A stretch of DNA of 11,139 bases from assembly GCA_012517485.1 (NCBI GenBank), contig JAAYUT010000403.1, forward strand, positions 1 through 11,139. The letters run 5' to 3'. Each line of letters starts with the position of its first letter. Position 1 is the first letter of the stretch. Below the pieces are notes generated by a model, which saw nothing but the letters and a program-made list of their open reading frames with translations, was not told the DNA's origin and did no database searches. Shown piece by piece: positions 1-6,779 of this stretch. Source of the DNA: Candidatus Atribacter fermentans (GTDB lineage Bacteria; Atribacterota; Atribacteria; Atribacterales; Atribacteraceae). Made by a program: the position numbers and the translations under genes.

Positions 1-534
1 ATCAATGGATCTATTACCTCGGTTCAAGCTGTCTATGTTCCTGCTGATGATTTGACTGATCCAGCACCAGCTACCACTTTTTCACACCTTGATGCTATAA
101 CCGTTCTTTCCAGAAGAATATTTGAACAAGGGTTTTATCCAGCTGTCGATCCAGTTCAATCTACATCGAGAGCTCTTGATCCCTTGATTATTGGTGATAC
201 CCATTGGAAATTAGCCCAAGAAGTCCGTAAAATTATCGCGCATTATCTTGAGTTACAAGATATTATAGCTATATTAGGGATTGATGAACTTTCAGACGAA
301 GACAAAAAAATTGTCAATCGAGCACGAAAACTCCAGCGCTTCTTTACTCAGCCTTTTTTTGCAGCTGAAAACTATACTGGTATTCCTGGGGAGTTTGTTC
401 CTTTGGAAAAAACCTTATCTGGCGTTCAAAATATTATTGATGGTCAATGTGATGATTGGCCTGAGCAGGCTTTTTACATGACCGGTACCATTGAACAAGT
501 CGAAGCTCGAGTAAAGGAGTTGAAGAAAGAATGA
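1..534 (+). CDS. atpD: F1Fo ATP synthase subunit beta, 3' part (5' end outside window)
   Basis: Catalytic beta subunit of the F1 sector, which makes or hydrolyses ATP at the cytoplasmic face of the membrane. The open frame runs in from base 1, so this is only the last 177 codons; a TTG at 52 is internal, not a start. Visible family signatures are the stretch starting GSITSVQAVYVPADDLTDPA (conserved nucleotide-domain segment after the Walker B region), then SHLDA, and the DELSEED-loop motif, here DELSDED, which contacts the gamma subunit. The Walker A region lies upstream of the window. The TGA stop overlaps the ATG of atpC by four bases (ATGA), the usual end of an atp operon, and implies translational coupling. 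The C-terminal end (VEARVKELKKE) looks complete. Identity is close to certain. Confidence 0.97.
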   Translation: MNGSITSVQAVYVPADDLTDPAPATTFSHLDAITVLSRRIFEQGFYPAVDPVQSTSRALDPLIIGDTHWKLAQEVRKIIAHYLELQDIIAILGIDELSDEDKKIVNRARKLQRFFTQPFFAAENYTGIPGEFVPLEKTLSGVQNIIDGQCDDWPEQAFYMTGTIEQVEARVKELKKE

Positions 535-956
535 AAAAAATGGAGCTTCATATTGTAACACCTGAGCAAACTCTTGTTTTTCCAGACGTTCATTCGGTTA
601 CCTTAGAATGCCCTGACGGATTAAGGGGAGTACTTCCTGGGCATGCTCCTTTTTTAGTCGAGCTTCTAACTGGTGTGTTAAAATATACAACTATTGATGA
701 CCAAAATAAATTCATCGCTATAAGCGGGGGCGCTGCAGAAATTACACCATATCAAGTCACTATTATTACTGATAGCGCTGAAAGTGCTGATACGATTGAT
801 GTCGCTCGAGCCCAGGAAGCTGCCACTCGTGCTCAGCAGCGTATAAAAGAAAAAACTCCAGGAACAGATTTTATTCGTGCCGAAGCTGCTCTTAAGCGTT
901 CATTAGCTCGTTTACGCGCAGCAGAATTAGCGGGAAAAATTGGCAAATCCTTATAG
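531..956 (+). CDS. atpC: F1Fo ATP synthase subunit epsilon
   Basis: Central-stalk epsilon subunit, which couples rotation to catalysis and in many bacteria inhibits ATP hydrolysis. The 141-residue length is typical. Residues 1 to about 88 match the N-terminal beta-sandwich (MELHIVTPEQ near the start, then GVLPGHAPFLVELLTGVL and the FIAISGGAAEI stretch). The C-terminal part, with RAEAALKRSLARLRAAE, is the two-helix hairpin. The start at 531 overlaps the atpD stop (ATGA) and has AAGGAG at about 513-518; a second in-frame ATG at 540 would shorten the protein by three residues and cannot be excluded. It is the last gene of the atp operon; the next gene, wecB, converges on it with only 10 bases between the stop codons. 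Confidence 0.96.
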   Translation: MKKMELHIVTPEQTLVFPDVHSVTLECPDGLRGVLPGHAPFLVELLTGVLKYTTIDDQNKFIAISGGAAEITPYQVTIITDSAESADTIDVARAQEAATRAQQRIKEKTPGTDFIRAEAALKRSLARLRAAELAGKIGKSL

Positions 957-966
957 TCACTTATAA

Positions 967-2127
967 TCAATAAAGAAATTCATCCGGCCTTTTTTGCATT
1001 TTCCCAAGAGAAAAAAGGATGGATTGAACAATTCTTTGAGAGGCAAATCCGTCTCCAAAAATACTTTGAGCTTTTCTTGTTTTTTCTTGTCTTAATATCT
1101 CAATAGCAAGGTTAATAATAGTTTCGGGATCAGTTCCAGCTAAATACCCCATACCAGTTTCAAGAATTTCCGGTCTTTCAGTTATTGATCTGGTAATAAT
1201 AACTGGAACTCCCAAAGATGGAGCTTCTTCCTGTACACCTCCAGAATCACTAATTGCTACCAAGCTTTTGCTTAGTACTTTTATAAAATCAAAATAATCC
1301 AGTGGATTGTGAAGTAAAACATTAGTCTGGCTGGAAAGAATTGCATACACTTGTTCCTTTACGATCGGGTTTGGATGTACAGAAAAAATAAAAATAATAT
1401 CAGGAAAACGCTTCGCTAAATGGTTTACTGCTTTAGCCACATTGGCGATGCCACCCTCCCAATTTTCTCTTCGATGAGCAGTAATCAGAACTATTCTTGG
1501 ATTCGGATTCGAAGATAATAATCGATTGATATCTGAAGAACTCAGCTTTTTATCTTGAGCTTGAATCCAGTGGAGAGCGTCGACGACAGAATTTCCAGTG
1601 ATTATTATTTTATCAGGTGAAATCCCTTCACTTAAAAGATTATTTTTGGCTTTCTGGGTAGGAGCATAATGATAGGCACTTAACCGGCCAACCAGAATTC
1701 GATTCATTTCTTCAGGGAAAGGACTGTAGATATCTCTGGTACGAAGACCAGCTTCAATATGACCAATAGTGATTTTTTGATAAAAGGCTGATAAAGCGCC
1801 ACAAAACGCCGAGGTTGTATCCCCTTGAACCAAAACCCAATCGGGTTTTTCTTTTTGAAGAATCACTTCTAACTCTTGAAGAATGGCTGCAGTCAATGAA
1901 CAGAGGGATTGTCCAGGTTTCATGAGATTAAGGTCATAATCAGGAATGATGTTAAATAGATCCAAAAACATGTGAGACATTTCTCGGTGTTGTCCAGTAT
2001 TTATAAAAACCGGTTGTAAATCTGGTTGATGGGTAACTGCAAAATAAACCGGTGCCGTTTTAATTATTTCTGGACGAGTTCCAGCAATAAAAGCTATTTT
2101 AAATTTTTTCGATTCTTTGAGTCCCAC
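967..2127 (-). CDS. wecB: UDP-N-acetylglucosamine 2-epimerase (non-hydrolysing)
   Basis: Interconverts UDP-GlcNAc and UDP-ManNAc in the cytoplasm, supplying ManNAc units for cell-surface polymers. The 386-residue length fits the family. Signatures seen: GTRPE at 16-20, QGDTTS with Asp103, HIEAGLRT with Glu125, FPEEMNR with Glu139/140, TAHRREN with His218, SVHPNP, and SDSGGVQEEAPSLGVP at about 293-308. The Asp, two Glu and His correspond to the catalytic residues known for WecB/MnaA enzymes. The start is GTG, preceded by GGAG seven bases upstream (2135-2138), and lies inside the end of the wecA-like gene (29-base overlap), so the two are coupled. It is the last gene of a four-gene operon. It could equally be named mnaA, as in Gram-positive bacteria. 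Confidence 0.94.
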   Translation of the reverse strand: MGLKESKKFKIAFIAGTRPEIIKTAPVYFAVTHQPDLQPVFINTGQHREMSHMFLDLFNIIPDYDLNLMKPGQSLCSLTAAILQELEVILQKEKPDWVLVQGDTTSAFCGALSAFYQKITIGHIEAGLRTRDIYSPFPEEMNRILVGRLSAYHYAPTQKAKNNLLSEGISPDKIIITGNSVVDALHWIQAQDKKLSSSDINRLLSSNPNPRIVLITAHRRENWEGGIANVAKAVNHLAKRFPDIIFIFSVHPNPIVKEQVYAILSSQTNVLLHNPLDYFDFIKVLSKSLVAISDSGGVQEEAPSLGVPVIITRSITERPEILETGMGYLAGTDPETIINLAIEILRQEKTRKAQSIFGDGFASQRIVQSILFSLGKMQKRPDEFLY

Positions 2128-3157
2128 ACGAAAGCTCCATCACGCCTAAATGCTTTCCCCATTTCCATGAGACATAGAAAATTAATAAGGTGAGCAGGAG
2201 AGAATAGGTGCTATTCGTCAAAAAGCGGTCAATTAAAATGGCAAGAATACTGAGGCTGGCACTAATCAAATACACAACTAATATAACTTCTCGCTGGGTT
2301 AGACCTTTTTCTAATAATCGATGATGCAGATGGCCGCGATCTGGCCTGGTAATGGGCAGTTTATTCTTTTTCCGACGAACGATGGCAAAAAAGGTATCGA
2401 GAATTGGAATTCCCAAAATTAGAATTGGAACAGCCAGAGTAAAGGTGGTAGCACTTTTAAGGGCTCCTTCAACCGATACGGTCGCTAAAACTCCTCCCAA
2501 AAAGAGTGCTCCTCCGTCACCAATAAAAATTTTAGCAGGCGGGAAATTATAAGGAAGAAATCCCAAAGAAGAACCCATTAACAAGAAAGAAATGAGAGCT
2601 GATTCCCACCTCCCGTGTTGAAGAGCTATAATCCCTAAGGTACAGGCTGCAATTGTTGCAATTCCGCTTGATAAACCATCCATTCCATCGATAAGATTTA
2701 ATGAATTGCTAATCCCTAAAATCCAAAAGAAAGTAAAAGGAATTCCCCAAATCCCAATGTACCAGAGAACATTCCATGGTAAAGTAATAAATTCAATAAC
2801 CACTCCGTCAAAAATGAGAATGAGAGTTCCAACTCCAAGACCGAATAGCTTGCTCCAAGGTGGTAAATTAAAAATATCATCAAAAAATCCAGTTAAAAAA
2901 ATAACAGCTAAACCAAATATATACCAAAAAGACATTGGATAAGGCAGAAAAAAGCGGAAAAGGAGAAGCGTAATGAAAAAGGAGCCTGCTACTGCTACCC
3001 CCCCTAATCGAGATTTTGGTGAGCCGTGAATTTTCCGATTTCCATCGGGATGATCAAGAATATTCTTTTTTTGACAAAACTTCATTATCAATGGAGTAAA
3101 TAAAAGGGATAGGAAGAAAGCTCCTAAACTTGCCACGATTAAATGTTGGGATGTCAC
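2099..3157 (-). CDS. wecA: Undecaprenyl-phosphate GlcNAc-1-phosphate transferase (WecA/TagO family)
   Basis: Polytopic membrane enzyme that moves a HexNAc-1-phosphate from its UDP-sugar to undecaprenyl phosphate, the first lipid-linked step of O-antigen, enterobacterial-common-antigen or teichoic-acid-linker synthesis. The 352 residues show about ten hydrophobic segments and the family motifs in order: DHPDGNRKIHGSPKSRLGG (35-53), the Asp93-Asp94 pair, NSLNLIDGMDGL (151-162), IGDGGALFLGG with Asp214, Asp254, and the cytoplasmic HLHHRL motif with His276, 278 and 279. HLHHRL and the pairing with wecB favour WecA/TagO over MraY of peptidoglycan synthesis. The start is GTG, overlapping the dCMP deaminase stop by four bases (GTGA) with a purine-rich AAGGGTGG upstream. 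The exact sugar donor is not provable from sequence. Confidence 0.9.
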   Translation of the reverse strand: MTSQHLIVASLGAFFLSLLFTPLIMKFCQKKNILDHPDGNRKIHGSPKSRLGGVAVAGSFFITLLLFRFFLPYPMSFWYIFGLAVIFLTGFFDDIFNLPPWSKLFGLGVGTLILIFDGVVIEFITLPWNVLWYIGIWGIPFTFFWILGISNSLNLIDGMDGLSSGIATIAACTLGIIALQHGRWESALISFLLMGSSLGFLPYNFPPAKIFIGDGGALFLGGVLATVSVEGALKSATTFTLAVPILILGIPILDTFFAIVRRKKNKLPITRPDRGHLHHRLLEKGLTQREVILVVYLISASLSILAILIDRFLTNSTYSLLLTLLIFYVSWKWGKHLGVMELSCGTQRIEKI

Positions 3158-3615
3158 GGTTCACACCCACCCTTAAATATGCAAACTTCTAAGCCTGCTT
3201 CGCTCACCAACTCATCTCCCAACGGATCAGGATAGGGATTTTGATAGACAATTCTTGAAATCCCAGCATTAATAATCATTTTAGCACATAGTGAACAAGG
3301 TTTGTGAGTGCAATATAAAATCGATTTCTTCGTACTCACCCCATGAAGGGCTGCTTGTATTATAACATTTTGTTCGGCATGCAATCCTCGACAAAGTTCT
3401 TGTTGACTTCCGGAAGGTATTTGTCTTTTCCCCCGAAGACAAGTTTCCAGAGTACAATGAGCTAAACCACTTGGTGCACCATTATAACCAGTGGCCAGAA
3501 TCCTTCGATCGAGAACCAATACGGCTCCAACTTTTCTTCTTAAACAAGTTGACCGAGTACTCACCAACTCGGCAATTGCCATAAAATACTCATCCCAGTC
3601 CGGTCGAGCGTTCAT
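3154..3615 (-). CDS. comEB: Deoxycytidylate (dCMP) deaminase, ComEB-like
   Basis: Zinc enzyme that deaminates dCMP to dUMP, feeding thymidylate synthesis in the cytoplasm. The 153-residue length is normal. The zinc and proton-shuttle signature is complete: HAE at 79-81 (His79 ligand, Glu81 catalytic) and PCSLC at 106-110 (Cys107 and Cys110 ligands). RRKVGAVLVLDRRILATGYNGAPSG and the extra cysteine-rich segment before HAEQNVIIQAALHG are typical of dCMP deaminases rather than of tRNA or riboflavin deaminases. The ATG overlaps the rpiB stop by four bases and its own stop overlaps the wecA start, so it sits in the middle of an operon. ThyX, which uses dUMP, is encoded in the next operon upstream. 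Whether dCTP and dTTP regulate it cannot be read from the sequence. Confidence 0.93.
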   Translation of the reverse strand: MNARPDWDEYFMAIAELVSTRSTCLRRKVGAVLVLDRRILATGYNGAPSGLAHCTLETCLRGKRQIPSGSQQELCRGLHAEQNVIIQAALHGVSTKKSILYCTHKPCSLCAKMIINAGISRIVYQNPYPDPLGDELVSEAGLEVCIFKGGCEP

Positions 3616-4052
3616 TTTTTTTCATAATCTGAGATTTTATTAATGCGTCTCAGATGTCGTCCTTTGATAAATTCTGATCTTAGCCATACTTCAACAATTT
3701 CACGAGCCAAGCCCTTTCCGATAACCCTCCCGCCGAGAGTAAGTATGTTCGCATTATTATGTTCTCTCGATGCTCTTGCTGAATAAGTATCATGGCAATT
3801 GGCTGCTCGAATTCCACGTACTTTATTAGCAGCAATCGAGACACCAACACCAGTCCCACAGCAGATGATTCCTCTTTCACATTTTCCATCGGCTACATCC
3901 CGAGCCAATGGGAATACAATATCAGGATAATCAACCATGTCCGGACTGTTAGTTCCATAATCAACAACTTCATGACCTTGTTCAATCAAAAAATTTTTTA
4001 GATCTTCTTTGAGTTCAAAACCACCATGGTCGCAACCTAAAGCAACTTTCAC
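3612..4052 (-). CDS. rpiB: Ribose-5-phosphate isomerase B
   Basis: Interconverts ribose 5-phosphate and ribulose 5-phosphate in the pentose phosphate pathway. The 146-residue length matches RpiB. Seen are GCDHGGFELK (Asp8, His9), the catalytic-cysteine loop GIICCGTGVGVSIAANK with Cys65 and Thr67, SREHNNANIL with His98, and GRHLRRINKI near the C terminus; Cys65 and His98 align with Cys66 and His99 of E. coli RpiB. These residues argue against the related LacA/LacB subunits. The start is GTG (4050-4052), chosen because a strong AAAGGAGG ribosome site lies 12 bases upstream and the protein begins exactly at the family N terminus. It is the first gene of the rpiB, dCMP deaminase, wecA, wecB operon. 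No good sigma-70 promoter is visible upstream. Confidence 0.95.
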   Translation of the reverse strand: MKVALGCDHGGFELKEDLKNFLIEQGHEVVDYGTNSPDMVDYPDIVFPLARDVADGKCERGIICCGTGVGVSIAANKVRGIRAANCHDTYSARASREHNNANILTLGGRVIGKGLAREIVEVWLRSEFIKGRHLRRINKISDYEKK

Positions 4053-4064
4053 CGTTTTTTGAAA

Positions 4065-4072
4065 CCTCCTTT
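4065..4072 (-). promoter_or_regulatory. Shine-Dalgarno site of rpiB
   Basis: On the minus strand this reads AAAGGAGG, 12 bases before a GTG codon. It is the strongest ribosome site in the region and fixes the non-ATG start of rpiB. Confidence 0.8.
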
Positions 4073-4148
4073 AAAAGAATACTCTTTAACCCCATGTTTT
4101 GTCTATATGAATAATCTTTTTAAATTAAAAATATCATAAAATCTCGTT

Positions 4149-4219
4149 TTTTTCACCCTCATCAGGTGATACAAGGTGGTATAAAAGTCTATCCTGAAAA
4201 TACAGGAATAGGTGAAAAA
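4149..4219 (-). other. Nested inverted repeats upstream of rpiB (possible structured leader)
   Basis: TTTTTCACC at 4149-4157 is exactly complementary to GGTGAAAAA at 4211-4219, closing a 53-base interior. Next to the right arm is a second stem, CTA-TCCTG / CAGGA-TAG with one bulged A and a 6-base loop (4189-4211). A competing TCACC/GGTGA pairing exists at 4153-4169. It lies about 100 to 165 bases before the rpiB start. It could be a structured RNA leader, an operator, or just part of the repeat island; it matches no riboswitch that I recognise. Confidence 0.3.
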
Positions 4220-4238
4220 GGAATTCAATAAAAAAATT

Positions 4239-4337
4239 GAAAGGCACACCCCCCTGAATCCCCCCTCAATGGTGGAATGAATTGAACAATTCCCTCCGTG
4301 GAGGAGTGCCGCTTTCGGGGCGGAGAGGGTACCTTTC
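4239..4337. repeat. 99-base C/G-rich element with imperfect terminal inverted repeats
   Basis: The left end GAAAGGCAC (4239-4247) and the right end GTACCTTTC (4329-4337) are inverted copies with one mismatch, and both ends are flanked by ATT in direct orientation (4236-4238 and 4338-4340). The interior has two C-runs, a CCTCC-GT-GGAGG palindrome and a CCGC/GCGG stem, and is clearly more GC-rich than the surrounding DNA. This looks like a small dispersed, MITE-like or REP-like element with no coding capacity. A three-base flanking repeat can occur by chance, so insertion by transposition is only suggested. Confidence 0.5.
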
Positions 4338-4341
4338 ATTA

Positions 4342-4384
4342 GTCATCCTGAGGCTTCTTTTCTTGAAGCCGTGAGGATCTCATC
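4342..4384 (+). repeat. Palindromic repeat copy 1
   Basis: Begins GTCATCCTGAG and ends GTGAGGATCTCAT. It folds with outer arms ATCCT (4345-4349) and AGGAT (4374-4378) and an inner stem GGCTTC (4352-4357) with GAAGCC (4365-4370). Same orientation as copy 2. It belongs to a dispersed family found in many bacterial genomes as short hairpins. Confidence 0.85.
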
Positions 4385-4396
4385 TGACACCATACT

Positions 4397-4440
4397 CGTC
4401 ATCCTGAGCCCTCGTTTTTCGAGGGTGTGAGGATCTCATC
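4397..4440 (+). repeat. Palindromic repeat copy 2
   Basis: Begins CGTCATCCTGAG and ends GTGAGGATCTCATC, nearly identical to copy 1 at both ends. The inner stem is a different sequence, CCCTCG (4409-4414) with CGAGGG (4420-4425) around a T5 loop, so the inner arms changed together while pairing was kept. Confidence 0.85.
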
Positions 4441-4461
4441 TTTTCGATTCTTTTTTTTAAA

Positions 4462-4475
4462 ATACTTTAAAGTAT
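4462..4475. repeat. 14-base perfect palindrome at the orientation switch
   Basis: ATACTTTAAAGTAT reads the same on both strands. It lies after an eight-T run (4451-4458) between the forward repeat copies 1-2 and the reverse copies 3-5, so the cluster is arranged around it. Function unknown. Confidence 0.6.
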
Positions 4476-4514
4476 GAGATTCTCACGTCGCATAAGACGC
4501 TCCTCAGAATGACG
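4474..4514 (-). repeat. Palindromic repeat copy 3 (reverse orientation)
   Basis: On the minus strand it reads CGTCATTCTGAGGAG through GTGAGAATCTCAT. The outer arms are ATTCT (4479-4483) and AGAAT (4506-4510), a paired change from the ATCCT/AGGAT of copies 1-2; the inner stem is CGTC/GACG. Confidence 0.85.
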
Positions 4515-4524
4515 GAGTGGGTGG

Positions 4525-4576
4525 ATGAGATTCTCACGTCGTCTGGCCAAAGTCACCGGACTCCCCAGAATCACAG
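4525..4576 (-). repeat. Palindromic repeat copy 4 (reverse, longer centre)
   Basis: It shares the ATGAGATTCTCACGTCGTC end with copy 3 and has outer arms ATTCT (4530-4534) and AGAAT (4567-4571). The centre is longer, with an inner GTCCGG/CCAGAC stem holding one mismatch. The distal end (TGATTCT in place of TCATTCT on the minus strand) is more diverged than in the other copies. Confidence 0.75.
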
Positions 4577-4585
4577 ACTCAATAA

Positions 4586-4622
4586 ATGAGATTGCCATGT
4601 CGCTTCGATCCTTGCAATAACG
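4586..4622 (-). repeat. Palindromic repeat copy 5 (reverse, ATTGC type)
   Basis: On the minus strand it reads CGTTATTGCAAGGATCGAAG followed by CGACATGGCAATCTCAT. This is close to the widespread dispersed motif containing GTCATTGCGAGGAGCGAAGC and GGCAATCTCAT. The outer arms are ATTGC and GCAAT (4591-4595 and 4614-4618), again complementary, with a short TCG/CGA inner stem. Confidence 0.8.
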
Positions 4623-4648
4623 GAGCAGGAATAATTTAAATTCACCTG

Positions 4649-4669
4649 ACCCCCTTTTTGAAAGGGGGT
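4649..4669. repeat. Strong hairpin, ACCCCCTTT/AAAGGGGGT
   Basis: Perfect 9-base stem with a 3-base loop (TTG). No T-run follows on either strand, so it is not a standard intrinsic terminator. The C-run/G-run form resembles the C-rich part of the 99-base element and is probably another dispersed hairpin; it might still slow RNA polymerase or protect a 3' end after prmC. Confidence 0.6.
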
Positions 4670-4837
4670 AATTGATTTCTGAATAATTTTTATCCTCAAC
4701 TAATGCTACACAAGCAGCATGATGTTTTATGCAGAAAATACAGCAAACAGTGAATGGTAATATCTCTAAATCACAATATTGATAAACAATATTTTACTGT
4801 GTTTTTATCGTCCTGAAGAAACACAAGTCTTCTTATT

Positions 4838-5704
4838 TCACATTCGTCTAAAAACCGTCGCTCGGGGTCTTTTTTGATAATCAAAAATGATATGATCCTT
4901 TTTAAATTGGGTATTGAGCGAAATATTTTCAATCGCTTCGACTTGTGAAGGGTCATGTTCAATATAGAGATAACCTTGGCTTTTCAGATAAGGGGATGAT
5001 TCGTGCAAAATTCGAGAGATAAGTTCTAAACCATCCGAACCTGAAACAAGTGCTTCCTTGGGTTCATGGAAACGGATTTCAGGAGAGAGGGTAATCCATT
5101 CCTCTTCTTTAACATAAGGGGGATTTGACAGGATGAAATCAAATTGCCATTTATCGGAAAAAGAAATGTCATTGAATAGATCAGAATGCCATATGCATAC
5201 TCGTTTTTCTAATCCGAGTTTTCGGGCATTTTTTTTAGTCAAATCACAAGCTAATTGTGATCGATCAATGGCTACCACTTGAACTTCAGTCAGCCAATAA
5301 GCAGTAGTCAAACCAATGACTCCCGAGCCACAACAAAGATCACAGACTTTCACTGGTTGGTTTTCAAGGTGAGATCGGATGGTTAGAATTGCTTCCTCTA
5401 ACCATGATTCGGTTTCAAATCTCGGTATAAATACTCCTTTTTCCATATAAAAATGAAGGGAAAAAAACTCCCACTCTTTGAGCACATATTGAAGGGGTAC
5501 TCCGTTAAGACGTTCTTTGACCATGATATCAAGCTTCTCAATCTTTTCATCTGACAAATCCTGATCCCAATAGAGATAGACATGAGAAGGGGAAGAAGCA
5601 AGAACTCCTGCTAACAAAAAACGAGCTTCACGGGTGACGCCTGACAGGTTATGTTGACGCAAAGTGAGAACGAGTTGACTCCAAATTTCTCTCACTTTTG
5701 ACAT
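4838..5704 (-). CDS. prmC: Peptide chain release factor N5-glutamine methyltransferase
   Basis: SAM-dependent enzyme that methylates the glutamine of the GGQ motif in RF1 and RF2, raising termination efficiency. The 288 residues show the family layout: an N-terminal helical domain (1 to about 75) that holds the release factor, then FIPRFETE at 92-99 (usual form IPRPETE; Phe replaces the second Pro), SAM motif I DLCCGSGVIGL at 122-132, an acidic VVAID at 143-147, and the catalytic NPPY at 194-197 followed by VKEEEW. The ATG lies three bases after the prfA stop, so translation is coupled to that of its substrate, with only a weak ribosome site (AAAGTGG). It is the last gene of its operon. NPPY with PRFETE makes PrmC far more likely than an rRNA or DNA methylase. 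Confidence 0.94.
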   Translation of the reverse strand: MSKVREIWSQLVLTLRQHNLSGVTREARFLLAGVLASSPSHVYLYWDQDLSDEKIEKLDIMVKERLNGVPLQYVLKEWEFFSLHFYMEKGVFIPRFETESWLEEAILTIRSHLENQPVKVCDLCCGSGVIGLTTAYWLTEVQVVAIDRSQLACDLTKKNARKLGLEKRVCIWHSDLFNDISFSDKWQFDFILSNPPYVKEEEWITLSPEIRFHEPKEALVSGSDGLELISRILHESSPYLKSQGYLYIEHDPSQVEAIENISLNTQFKKDHIIFDYQKRPRATVFRRM

Positions 5705-5707
5705 AAA

Positions 5708-6778
<1,071 letters not shown>

Positions 6779-6779
6779 A

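Larger units (their letters stand above)
4053..4837. other. 785-base intergenic repeat island between prmC and rpiB
   Basis: No credible gene lies here. The stretch separates two minus-strand operons and is filled with short palindromic and C- or G-rich repeats, described separately: nested inverted repeats at 4149-4219, a 99-base element at 4239-4337, five related palindromic repeats from 4342 to 4622, and a C5/G5 hairpin at 4649-4669. The remaining right part, 4670-4837, is plain AT-rich sequence; it holds only a 7-base inverted repeat AATATTG/CAATATT (4775-4793) and a weak GAAGA/TCTTC stem just after prmC. Neither has a T-run, so no clear terminator for prmC is seen. Confidence 0.8.

Noticed and set aside
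988..1018. CCTTTTTT/AAAAAAGG inverted repeat as a terminator for atpC
   Set aside because: It lies inside the wecB coding region, has a 15-base loop and an almost pure A:T stem with no T-run after it.
4072..4145. sigma-70 promoter for rpiB (TATGAT-like hexamer)
   Set aside because: No acceptable -35 box at the right distance; in this AT-rich sequence a -10-like match is expected by chance.
4103..4339. Minus-strand open frame of 78 codons in the intergenic island
   Set aside because: Its first part is a translation of the 99-base inverted-repeat element and the rest is AT-rich; no ribosome site and no recognisable domain.
4342..4622. CRISPR array
   Set aside because: The repeats are palindromic in variable ways, occur in both orientations, have irregular spacing and differ in their centres; no cas genes nearby.
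4649..4669. C5/G5 hairpin as the intrinsic terminator of prmC
   Set aside because: No T-run follows on either strand and it is about 170 bases after the stop; listed as a repeat hairpin instead.
4771..4962. Minus-strand open frame of 63 codons
   Set aside because: It overlaps the end of prmC in another frame and runs into the spacer; no ribosome site or family signature.
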